Assembly: GCA_047495785.1 (NCBI GenBank)
Contig: JBLDXI010000003.1
Coordinates: 1,240,001 to 1,304,000, forward strand
Source: Lepidodermella squamata
Taxonomy: Eukaryota > Gastrotricha
Length of the DNA: 64,000 nt
Reading direction: 5' to 3'
This document shows positions 11,574 to 23,600 of this stretch, piece by piece. Position 1 is the first letter of the stretch. The number at the start of each line of letters is the position of its first letter. Both the position numbers and the translations under genes were made by a program. The notes under the pieces are model-generated. The model was given only the letters and a program-made list of their open reading frames with translations. It made no database searches and was not told the origin of the DNA.

Positions 11574-14401
11574 ATGGATATTTTTCGGATTTTCATTGTT
11601 TTGGTTGGAGCTAATTTTGTGAGTGCTGAGAGCCTTGAGCACCATGAGCATCGTATGCGGGTTGTTAAATCGATGTCTTTTGACGACGAAGGTAAGAATT
11701 ACCGCTGTTCAAGTGATATTATCGCGATTTCCTCCTAGGCCCACTTCCACCGTCCTGTGGAGCCCTGCCTGAGGTCGACAATGGCTATTTCGTGAGAGGA
11801 TGGGGCTTTCACGTCGGCCACATTCGCTTTATTAAGTGCTTCGATGGTTACGAGCTTGAGGGCCCTTCGAATACAATGTGCCGCTGGACTGGCTGGACGC
11901 TCCCCGGTAAATGCGTCAAGCCATTACCAGAAAAGTGCATGTTAGAGCCGCGTGTACCGAACGCTCGTGTTTCAACTGGCCAAAATTGGGTCGGCTCAAG
12001 GCGCGAGTTTGACTGTTTGATCGGCTACAAATTGGACGGCTTCGCTGGGGTGGTCTGCGATGCTTTCGGCCGGTGGATAGCTATGGGAGACTGCATACCT
12101 CGTAAATTTGCCTTTGCTCGTTTCTATTCTTTCATGTTTTCGTCTTTTTAGTTTTCCCTGTTACTACAACGAGGCGGCCGGGTGATTTACCAGGTTACAG
12201 AAACTGCGTGGACACTTGATGATTTTACTGCACTGCTTTGATGACATCACTTGCAATTTTTTAAGATGCAATCAACAATTGTTAGCCGCGTGATTTTTCC
12301 AATAAAAACTGCTGAACATTAATTTTTGAAATCTACAGCGAATAGCACATCGTTATCCAATGCGACGGAGGCGGGAAATGTGACGAGGCTGTTACCTCCT
12401 GGACTTCTGGCTAGAACCGTCACGCCAACCATTAGAAGTCCAATCACTACTACTACATCAAGAACTGATCTTGGGAATCAAACAATAACTCTTAATCGAA
12501 ATAGCACTGAAGTTCCGCGAATCGCTCAGAACTCAACAACACAGCGACCATTCACAAATGCGACGTTAACCCCCACAAGGATTGCAACTGGCAACGCTTC
12601 TTTGCCTTCAACTTTGAAACCACTGGTTGTTACAACATCAAATGCGATAGCCATAACAACTCCGGCTTTACGTTCAAATCAAAATTCAACAAGTTTAATC
12701 AGCACAACTACTCCAAGAACATTTTCGAACGTTTCGATCGCGTTCATTGCCCCAAATGTTACCTTGCCACTGAGCCCGAGAGGATTCACCACTGTTACTT
12801 TACCTTCTCGCCTAACGAATGAAACTTTGCTCATCACGACTGTGAAACCTGCGATGAATGCTACGACTCGAATTGTTTCGACAAACAGGACGGACATTCC
12901 TGGCCCTGCCAACTCGACATTGGCGAGAATGACCACCGCGAGTCCTGGTAATTCGAGTAGGAATCAGTCACTTTCTGTGGATATAACAACAAACAAGCCC
13001 GAAACCACGACGGAAATTTCAGCTCGGACATTGACCAGCATTTCGACAAGAAGTGACTCTGCGACAACGACTTCCAGGGCGATTACGCAGTTATCATCGT
13101 TCAATACTACAGCACGGCAAAATTCAACAGGTCCAGCAAAAAATCTGCCCCGGCCAACTTCGCCATCGTTCATTGGGAATTTGACGCAAGCTAATGTGAC
13201 TACAGTTCGTCCAACGAAAGGTAAAGGCTACTAACTCGAAGTTATCCAACATTTTGAAACCTTGCACGCATAAACCCGGAACAACCATAATACATGCTTT
13301 AATGTTAACTTTAACTCAACAGTAACAGTAACAGTAACCACATCACGACCTTTACCCAGCTTGCCAATTTTCATCATTCGAAGGACTACAACAGCGCGAG
13401 AAACAAGCACGATCGCAAGTGATTTAAACCAAGGTATTGCTTTTAACGCTGATAACGTTCAAAAAATGAGAGTTACTAACATTTCATCGCTTAGAACTCC
13501 GAAACAGTCTAAATTTATAATGTATATTCACAGTGAAAAAATTGGGAGGCTCAGAGAATCGGGAAATTAAGTTTGTTGGAACGAAAGATATTGGATCCGT
13601 AAAACAAAATAAGTCAGCCAACTCAAAATGCTGCGGGATTTACCCCAAAGTGCAATCTTGGCGCTTGGTCGAAGCTGCTAGAGTAGGGAACGTTTCAGTG
13701 CTCACTGAACTTCTCGACTATGACGCTGATCCGAATACGAACGAAACCTCTGGCGGATGGACAGCTTTACAGGTGAGCGAAAAGCTAGATTCCTAAATCA
13801 TTTGAGACTGATGATTCTCTGGCAGTGGGCAGCTAACAACGGCCGTGTTGAAATAATGCGGGAGCTGCTAAAGTGTTGCGCCGATCCCGACTATCAGAAC
13901 ATCGCTGGCTCGACTGCACTCATGTTTGCTGTACGCAGCGGAATTTTCGACTCTGGCGATGTGCTTATCAAATCTGGCGCCCATGTCAACATCGCCAACA
14001 ACCTCGGCTCGACCGCAATTCACTTTGCCGCCCAAAGCGGTCAGCCAGAGATTGCTGCTTTGCTCCTTGAGAGTGGCGCGAATGTTAATCAGGTCGACAA
14101 AGATGGAAATACTGCGTTGATTTGGGCGGCGAGGACGAATAATCTGCGAACTGTTCGAGTGCTATTAGCTAGGTCTGGTATCGATGTTAATTGGGCCAAT
14201 ACCAAGAAAATGACGGCATTAATGGCGGCGGCTCGTGGTGGCTTTAGCGATATTGTTGAAGCTCTCCTTCTCGAAGGAGCCGAGACAGATTCAAAGGACG
14301 AAAATGGCTACACTGCTCTTGCGTTGGCTAAACTTTACAATAAAAGCAACACTGTCAAGCTACTTGAAAATCCGAAATCTCAGTACTTTTTATTTGATTG
14401 A
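11574..14401 (+). CDS. Secreted CCP x2, mucin-like, ankyrin-repeat protein, gene G
   Basis: Seven exons, 11574-11691, 11739-12101, 12152-12181, 12339-13220, 13323-13433, 13534-13772 and 13826-14401, code for about 772 residues. The first five introns are phase 1; the last, inside the ankyrin region, is phase 0. A signal peptide (D-I-F-R-I-F-I-V-L-V-G-A-N-F-V-S-A) and two CCP modules lie in exons 1-2. Exon 3 is a 10-codon micro-exon. Exon 4 codes for about 290 residues made almost wholly of Thr, Ser, Asn and Pro, with many N-x-S/T sequons (N-A-T, N-V-T, N-Q-T, N-S-T), a mucin-like stalk. The last exons hold C-C-G and about seven ankyrin repeats with L-L-K-C-C-A-D in the second. AATAAA is at 14424-14429. 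The boundary of the fifth exon rests on phase and is a little less sure. Confidence 0.8.
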
Positions 14402-16030
14402 ATTGATAAAAACGAACATGACGAATAAAAGTTATTTACATTGACCCTCAGCTTTGATCGAACCTTTTATTTTGTTGTTTCCTTTCATCATTGTAGGTCC
14501 AGAAATTTGGAGAGATCAGCTCAAGTATCCGAAAGTTTTGTATCGGAATAAGATTCAACGTTGAAGCAAATATATCTGACTATTATCTTGTTATTATGCT
14601 TGGTTTTATCGGTTTTCAGGGCGAGAGGCCGGCTCTTGGCGTTCATTCCTGTTCAAGTATCATCGTGAAATTTCGGCAACCGTGCATCGTCCAGGCCACT
14701 GTGATGTGGCCATAGGCTGACTTTCGATGACATCGATTCAGGTTCCATGCCGGAAATCACCTGCAAAAGAGAAACATGCTTTGTAATTGGGAATCCCTGT
14801 GACCTGTGGCTCTAATTGGGCCCTTTGTTGTATATATCATATATTTAAAACCAACATTCATGGTTTTGAAAAGGCCTTCAGAACGAACAGTCCCAGAAAA
14901 ATTGAAGAAGAGAAATCAAAGATACTCTTTTGCGTTGGAGGCGCTGGAGATTTGTTGAAGAGCAAAAGTTCTGCTCTCCAGCATCTCTCCAACTTCCAGC
15001 GATAACAATTCTCCCAGCCTCCTGTTCAACTGTATACTACAGCTTAAATGCTGTTAGAAGCCAGTAGCCAGCGTAGAAACTGATGTAAAATTAATGTCTA
15101 CGGAAGCCAGATTTGAATATTTCCGCTTTTGTTGTAGGTTACCTAGAAGGGGTAGTGTATGCATTATTTGTATGCAATATTTGGACATATTCCAGTCACT
15201 AGCACATTTGATTTCCCAAGCACTCAAATTGCTTAATTACACAAGTGAAGAATACAGTGTACGCAAGTTGACTGCGAAAAAAGTCATTTGTTTGTATTAG
15301 AAAGCATCCTAAATTACGTTCAAATCTCATCAACACCTGGATAGCAAATTTTAGCGTATTATTTTGCTAAACTTAGGGCTTAAGGCTTAGGGTTAACAAA
15401 GATGCGTCTATTATGACGGCGCCTATTAGCGGAGGAGTGCCGACTTTGCTCACGTCGAATTCGTATGCATTTTAATGATAGAGCCTGTCATGCTCATAAT
15501 AACACAGGGCTCGGGGATCCTGCATCAACAAGCCGGTGTGCAAGCGGGCGCTCGAGACCAGCATCAAGATGGTCTTTTCACTCGTGGCAGGCCAGTGCGC
15601 AAGCATCTATTGTATTAGTTGACCGTGATGATGGAAAAACATAATAGTCAACTTTTTTGTATCAGCGCCGCCGTAGTGCGCGTTGGCGATGGCAAGCGCA
15701 AACTCGCCCGCGCGAACGAATCGGCCGGTCGTAATAGTTGCCAATTTACAGCCAGCCCTAATAGACCTGCGCTGATCGCGTAGGTGGCGCATCTTGCGCG
15801 TGTTTATTCGCCTCGAAATAACCACTCTCATTCAAAAATAATAAAAAAACCCTCCTTTGAATTAGCTATTCTCTAGATACAGGACGATTCAGACGAAAAC
15901 TTGATCTTGTTCTCGACGTGTTTCCCGGATGTGCTTTTCTCGTTGATAATACTTCTATCCGCTTCAAATTGTACACAGCTAATACTCAAAAGTTCATAAC
16001 CACTTCGATAGGTTCAAGTTTATTGATATC
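14402..16030. other. Spacer before giant gene 1, with conserved upstream block
   Basis: About 1.6 kb without a supported gene; the small open frames in it show no recognisable domain. It holds the AATAAA of gene G (14424-14429). Around 15701-15800 a GC-rich stretch resembles one at about 31167-31275 in front of the next giant gene, and is listed separately. Confidence 0.45.
15701..15800 (+). promoter_or_regulatory. Upstream block shared by giant genes 1 and 2 (copy 1)
   Basis: Three pieces occur in the same order here and at about 31167-31275: CTCGCCCGCGCGAA then CGGCCGG, then GTTGYCAATT, then CTAATAGACCTG followed by GATCRCG. The core CTAATAGACCTG lies about 270 bases before the ATG of giant gene 1 and about 180 bases before that of gene 2. 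It could be a retained promoter element or simply residue of the tandem duplication. Confidence 0.5.
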
Positions 16031-19000
16031 ATGGGGACCGCACTTCTTTTAGTGATCGGTAATTTAAAGCGAGAACTTCGAAGCAACTTATTCGTGAATG
16101 TTTAACCGTCTGTTCAGGTCTCTTAGTGGAAGGATCATGGGGCTGTACTTCAGACATTGGATCCTCTCTTAACGGCGTAAAAACTGCTCCAGCTGCAGGA
16201 ACTCGGCATGTCAGATGCAGCGCAAATGGCCAGAAATTCTGCCGACCGACATCTTGCAACTCTGGTGAAGTTAGGGTAGGTTGCTCCAACTTTTATTACG
16301 GGGCAGAATGTGAGGAAATCAAATTTTTGAATTATAGATCCCGATCACCACATCCTTCTCAAACCAATATGATTGCGATACATTCGCTGTGAGTTGGTGT
16401 ATTTTACGAATAAATTAGGCTGAAATTTTGAATCCACAGAGATATATCATCTGCCCAACTGGCAGCGGCAACACCTACCAATGTGTCGCTGATACAGCCG
16501 GTTGTGGCGGCTCGTTCCTCGGGTACGATCTTCAGGTTTACAGCAATTTGCAGACATGCCAGACGCAGGCCAGCTCTTACGTAATTTTTAAAGAAAGAAT
16601 TGTAGATTCGTTGAGACTCATTTCGAAAACAGACAACTTCTAAATGGATCCGATGCTTGAACAACGGCAACCCGATTTGCCGACTCTCCCAGTGCAACCC
16701 CGGCGAGAACAGGGTATCGTAGAGTTTCGTCTGCTTCCAGTTCAAATAATTTTGACCTTGATTTGACAGTTAACTGTGACAGACCCAAATGAATGGGATA
16801 CAGCAGCCGCCTGTAACTCATCATTATTCGTAAGTTACTCACTTTTGGTATGCGATTGGTCTAAGCCGTGTGACTGAAGGCCGCTCTCCCGTGCGTTGGA
16901 CCCTTGAACAAGTCTCCATTCTGGCAGCTGATTACGGGCTACGACCATCTGAGCACCTGCCCGGCTGGCTACAACGCTGTGGCTACGAAATACACGTTCA
17001 AGGCAACCCAGGACATCAAGTTCGACTCAGATTCCTATACAAGCCAAACTGTAGGCTAGATTTTGATGGAGAAATCTGCGTTTAAAAATATGTTCAAAGA
17101 GCTTGAGGCACTACCGCTGCAGAGCTGTCATAAACGGCGAGTACGTACCGGTTTGCCGACCTGACATGGACCCGAATACTGACGGACCCCAGTGCCATCC
17201 CAATGACAAGGGACAGGTTAGCGTCTCAAATCGACTACTCTCACTACTCTGAAATTGACAAGCCTGATTCTCAATTTGCAGTTGAGTCCAGCAGGAGGTT
17301 ACGAAAGCTATGCAGCCTGCAATGCCGCTCGCTATGTTTGTTAAAATGTTGCTTCAAAGCCTTATCGATAAGTTTGTTGTAAAAACAGCAAGCGATACCC
17401 TGTTACAGACCATCGACAACTGGCCCTGATTACTACACCGTGGTCCCAGGCTATGATCTGGCTGAAATTAAAATCGTTGGAACAACGCTTTCCGCTGCAC
17501 AGTGTGGTTCTGGCGAGCTTGCAGTTAGTTGGAAGCATAATCAATTTGATCCAAGCTCATTTTCTCGTGTCTAGCTTTCAACCAGTGTAACTGTTGGCTC
17601 TGACGTCATCACATATTCACAAAGCACCTCGCAAAGTGTTAAACACATCCGCTGTAAGGTGTTCAGCGGATCTAATCCTGTCCCTGTTTGCCGCCCTAAC
17701 TACGGCACTGACACGAACAGAGCTTGTCCAGTGACCGACGCTGGACCTGTAAGCCGTAACTTAAATTGATAACAAATTTTAAATTTTTCCTTTAAGCTGG
17801 CTGGAATAGGAACAGGTTCACTAACAGTGTTTAATGACTATGCGACTTGCAGCCAGAACCTTTACGTAACAATCTTTAACCAAGCGAAGCGAGAATTTAA
17901 GACCAGTTTATTTCAGATCGCTAAACTCTGCTACCGACCAACTACTGTCACCCCCTACTATACCATTGTTGCCGGCTACGACCACAGCTCAACAGGTGGC
18001 TGTGCTGCCAATGAGCTCAGCGTAAGATTCAAATTAAGTTCCCTGGTCGAAGCTGCATGTTACCCCTAAACAGTTTCAAGACAGCACATGGGTTCCGAGC
18101 GCTGCACCTTTCACTCCTAACTCTGCGCAGATCCAACTGTACACTGATGTAAGTCTGCGTAGCTTTAAGTAGCTTTTTTGACGCATTCAATGGAGTGTTT
18201 CATCAAATAGTCGATTACGCTTAAACACACTCGTTGCCAAGTGAAAGACTCCACTTCGAACGCCTTCGTTCCGGTTTGCAGACCCGATATGGTCATAGGA
18301 AACACTGGCTTTCAATGTGGTGCTAATGAAGTGCAGGTTGGTCATATCACCTTGACATGATGCAGATTTTACACCCTTCTCCGCATACAGCTTAATGTTC
18401 CTGCGTTAGGTTACGGTGGCTTGGTCGCTTGTAATCCTGAACGATTTGTGAGTCAACTTAATAGTGTAATCAAAATGGAAAAGTTATCATGCATCGTAAT
18501 TAACAGTATGCCAAACCGTGTTACCAAGCAGCCAAAACGAAGGCCAGCAACTACTACACATTGAACCCCTCCTATGATCATCTCTTGACCAATCCCAGCG
18601 TGGTTACCTGCCAAACTGGCCAAGTGCCTGTAAGTTGTTTCATAGGCACTTCCTGGCATTATTAGTGCTTCTCAAGGCTACCCTGATGTGGTAGAGATGT
18701 CGTGATAATTCTCATTTCTCGCATAGGACCCCCAAATCCATTACATTAATAACAAATAATTATGAGTAAATTTTTACTTCGTAACGCTCTATTTCAGATC
18801 CCTCTTGCTACTTGGTCGAAATTAAATACGGATACAATCACATTCGGTGAAGCAGATTATGCATCAGTCACCGTAATAATCACTCATTTCCAAGCTTTGC
18901 GATAGAATTTTTCAAAAATGTTCTATAACAGATTAAACACTTCCGTTGTAAACTTACTAATTCGGACGGCGCAGCCGATGCTGTGTGTCGCCCGGACATG

Positions 19001-20603
19001 GATGCGACAACAGCCGCGGCTGAATGCGGCGGTGGCGAATCTCCGGTAATAGGCAGTGTTTCCGTGTTTTTCACGATTATTTTTCAACCCATTGTCTGAT
19101 TTCAGTTGAATAACCAAGCAAATGGATGGGACACCCTTACATCGTGCAGAACCCAGCTATACGTATGATTCTACAGACCGACTCGAGTCATAAATTAGTT
19201 TGTTTTTCTTAGTGGGCCAAAAACTGCTATAGGCCGACCACCACTTCAGCCCCTGACTACTTCATTTTCGAAGCCGGCCACGATCACGTTAATTCTGCTA
19301 CTAAACCGTGTGCTGCTGGTACACGGGCTGTAAGTAAATTCGCGAGAAAGCTTTGAGATTAAATTATGATGCCGTGGTTCAGTTTGGCGATTGGAAGAAA
19401 AACTCCGCTTTGTACGCCCCAACTCCAACTGACGTGGCCACGGACTACAGAAGTGCTGATATCAAGCACTACCGTTGCACGGTTAACGTAGCTATTACGA
19501 ACTCTGGCGGTGATTCGCCCTACTACACGCCAGTTTGCCGACCCGATATGGACGGCGACGACCAGCTGCCGTATCAGTGCGCCAACTTTGGCGATTTCGG
19601 AACGACTGACAATCCTGGCTCGGTTAAGAATCTTCAAAATTCATTCATTTTTTCAATTCCATTTTTTGCAACAGCTTCAAAATACAGTTGTGAATGGTCG
19701 ATTCACAGGCGCTGCTTACAAAAATTTGGATGCATGTCGAGCTCAGTTATACGTATGTGGGCCAAGCGTCTGAAAAAATGCTAGAATGTTCGGGTTTAAT
19801 TACAGGTTGCTGCATCATGCTATAAAGCAACGACAACGACTCCTCACTTTTCAATCATACCTGGCTACGACACCAGCCCAACAGGTGCTTGCAAAGACGG
19901 CGATCGCAGGGTATGCTCTTAGGCAAATGTATGTATTTTCGCGTTAATTTTTCGAATAACCAGCTTAATGTCGGCAACCTACCCTCGTGGTACTACGGTG
20001 CTGCTGTTCCTGTTGACGTATCCGCTGGGTATTCGCCGACTGTGGTGAGGGAAAAGCCCTTTTCACATGCATTTTGAGATACCTTGAATCATTTATGCCA
20101 GTCCATCGGACATTTTAGATGCCTTGTTAAAGATGGATCGGGCAATTTCATGCCGCTTTGCCGCCCGGATATGGATGTATCCACGCCCGGTGCTCAGTGT
20201 TATATCCTTGATGAGCGCAAAGTGAGCGAAAGCTCAAATTTTCTTCTGCGTTAATGCCAGTGAAATTGAATTTCTACATTTAGCTCGATATGGATACGAC
20301 CGTTTCAACCCTGCCTACAGATGGCTATAGCAATTTACAAGCTTGTAACGCAGCTCTTTACTACGCAGTGCCGTGCTACGACCCTAGCTTGAGTACTTCG
20401 CCCTACTACTCGTTAACAGCTGGCTACGATCACACCACTGTTACATGTTCTGGCACCAATGTACTTGCGGTAGGATTATTGACAGTTAAACGAACTTGCT
20501 TTCTAATCATATTTCAATCGAACAGCTGCCGGTTGGTGGTGGTTACACTACTTCAAGTGCCATGAATGTCGTATTCGACTCTCCAGCCGTATACACTTCA
20601 AAG
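16031..20603 (+). other. Exon map of giant gene 1, exons 1-28
   Basis: Exons read by eye from splice sites and continuous frame: 16031-16058, 16118-16275, 16338-16388, 16440-16580, 16633-16713, 16770-16829, 16880-17050, 17100-17216, 17282-17335, 17389-17523, 17575-17748, 17797-17865, 17917-18021, 18074-18148, 18211-18336, 18391-18447, 18507-18629, 18798-18872, 18932-19045, 19106-19162, 19213-19329, 19383-19622, 19675-19752, 19806-19910, 19964-20044, 20102-20221, 20284-20469, 20526-20603. The R-C...C-R-P core of units 1-8 lies in exons 2, 5, 8, 11, 15, 19, 22 and 26. Every exon from the third onward is a multiple of three. Confidence 0.78.
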
Positions 20604-23600
20604 GTATGAGTTACTACCTTTCCACGCTACCTTATTTCAAAACAAAATAACATATGACCGAAAAGTTGGGCTTGGCGAGAATTTAGACATCGTAAATCGT
20701 AATCGTAATCAATGGCACTTTGCAGGGCAGCTCTGTGGGTTTTCCTGGTTTTAAGGCGTATTGGAGCATCCTAGAGGTCCAGAATTTGAAAATTCGAAAT
20801 CCTCAACAAAAACTGAGTTGAGACAACTGGGAATCGAAGAATCTTCCCATCTCAAGTTAACAAACATTTTGCCATTCGCTGGAAAATACAGATAATATTA
20901 TTTTCGGTCATATTTCCTATTTCATAAGGGCTGTTACTAAATTGAAAGGTTTTTCTTAGTTCTTGTGTCATTACGGTCATTACGGTTTACGGGTCCACAT
21001 GAACTCAATCGAATTTCCTCTAATAATATGACATCTGGGTGGGATTCCTTTTCGCAATGGGTATTGAAGAAAGAAATCCCATGTTCTGCAATCGAGAAAC
21101 CATTAAGATTCCTCAGGAGAACATAGGGTGCGTTTCTTTATTACAAGGCATTTTTTATTTTAAAATTAAAATTAAACACTGACATTTCTTTATCTTTTTA
21201 AATTTTAAAATTAAAATAAATATCATTTCTTTATTCGATTTGTTCCATTTTATTTCATAAAATAAATATCATTTCTTTATTCGATTTGTTCCATTTTATT
21301 TCATAAAATAAAACGTCATTTCTTTATCACATTTTTTTCATGATTTTGGAAAAGAAAATGTGAATGAAACGACACGTGCTGTTTATAAACTACGCACTGA
21401 TAAAGAAATGAAAAAAAATGTTTTGAGCGTAGTTTGAACGTATGAACGTGATTGCCCTAAGTCCATAGGAGCATGAGAGCGTCCGGGGAGGCGCCGATCT
21501 CAAATTTGTCCCATCGAAACATAATAGGTTGTAGGAAAGTTCAGTGGAACGTAGTTCAATGACTACACCTCAGCGTTACCGATTGAGCAGGCGACACCTC
21601 AGCAACTGCCACTTCCGCAAAATATTTGCAATAATATTGTTGGGCAGTAGAAGTTTTCCACATTCGTCGAATTAAAGGCTCTAAGATATTTGCGCGAATT
21701 GAGCTGAGCGAAGCGACAACTTAGCCACTCGACAGCTCAGCTAAATTTATGTTAATTATTTTTATTAATTAATTATTTAATTATAATACAAGGGACCCTC
21801 AAAAAGCTATAGAGGTGGAGCTGGGCATGCTCGCTCCGCTCGTATAGCCAAGAGTCAACACTAAAATTAATAATTAATTTATAGTCAGCTCAATTGTTGT
21901 TAGCGCAAGTGTCGTGGTTGAAATGTCGCACTACGCACTGAGCAGATATCGTTAACTTTAAAGACCTCAACTGAAATGACGTGGGCTCTATAGTTGTATT
22001 GCAGAATGACACAACTGCTATAGTGGCAGTTGCTGAAGTGTTACTGCTCAAACATTGCCATAGAGAAGTGACGCTTCTAACCAAGTTCCGTTGAACTCTT
22101 GTACGAGCGCAATTCTATAGGACGATATGAAAATTGACTTTTTCCGCAGAAAAGCCTCAGAATACAGGTGTAAAATAAGACCAAAACAGCTCTACCCCCT
22201 GTTTTTCCTTGAGCTAAAAAATGAATTTTTTCGATGAAATGCGTGCTTTTGCGCCATTTTATAAAATAAAATGACGAAATGAAACGTGAAAACACAAAAT
22301 TTTTTAAACGATGAATATCAATGAGACGACCATTTTATTTTCATTTTATTTTAAAAATGAAATAAAATTGAGATAAAGAAACGCACCCATAGTCCAGGTC
22401 CGTGTAGATTGGTGACTACAAATCTGCCTCAATTTCAGATCAACATCAAGCACGTTCGCTGTCGTAAATATCTATCCGGAACGGTGAATCCAACTGCCGT
22501 TTGTCGACCGGACTATGGTACAGCTGTCTGTCCAACAGGAGAACAGCCAGTAAGGGGCTGCATCTAATTACATTCCGATATATGCTTATACTTTTCTCAT
22601 CAGCTCATTCATTATGACAAAAATGCACCAACAGTACCAAAGCGATGGGACGGATTCAATGACTGTGAATTAAACAAATTTGCAAGTTGCTTTTAAAGGA
22701 AAACAGCTTATTACGCGGCCCATGAATGTGTAGGCGATGGTTTACTGCTATCAGCCCTCGGATACTGACTTTTCGCTTAACCCTGTTTCCGACCTCTTGT
22801 TAACTTATAATAGCGATGGTACCGTAGCTTGTGAAACAGGGCTTTTCAGGGTAAGTAATTCAGGTTACACATTGTATTAACTCAAACTCCCTTATTCGAC
22901 ATATCCAGGTTCCTTCGGCCAAGTACGGCCCCACTTACTCGCCGTTCACAATGGATACAACAGAAAACTCTCCTGATTGGACGACGTATTTCGCGGGAGT
23001 GGTAATTTGACAAATAGATGGTTATCAGTCATATCGCACAATTTTGGTTATGTGAACTACTCAGACAATGAATTTCTGGCGGCAGAAGAGAAAAACTGGC
23101 TCGAACTCTGATGCAGTGTGTCGACCCTATTCCACGCCTGATGCAAACTATGATGATACAACGGTAATTGATTTCACAGTTCACAGCATTATTGCATTTA
23201 TGTGACTTACGTATGGCATTCGCACATTATCAGGCCCGCCTACGTTACGGCTCTGCGCGCGCTCCTATTGGCCGGCAAGTCCGCGCACACTGTTACGCAA
23301 CACATGCGCGCCCTAAGTGCGCGCGTGCACAACTAACTCAATTTTAACCCCAAAAATGTGCGCATTTCGCATCTATTTTGTCAGATTTATGAAACATCAT
23401 TTCAACCGAAAAAATCTTCATCTATCGATATCAAATTTGCATGGTAGGTACGAAAAATAAGCAAATATGGCTAAATTTAGGACATATTTACAAGGCACGC
23501 TCACTCGCTAAAGTCGTGCGCACTGTTATTTATCGCTGATTTTACCGCGCGCGCAGTTGTCAAAGAGTAACTTGACATTTTTGTGTCGGTTTTTATGCCA

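Noticed and set aside
14402-16030. Search for tRNA or other small RNA genes in the spacers
   Set aside because: I found no stretch with a plausible T-arm GGTTCRANYCC and matching acceptor stems; nothing is reported.
21213-21304. Two-copy 46-bp tandem repeat considered as a satellite or CRISPR-like array
   Set aside because: Only two head-to-tail units, no spacers, and it lies inside a transposon-like element in a eukaryotic intron.
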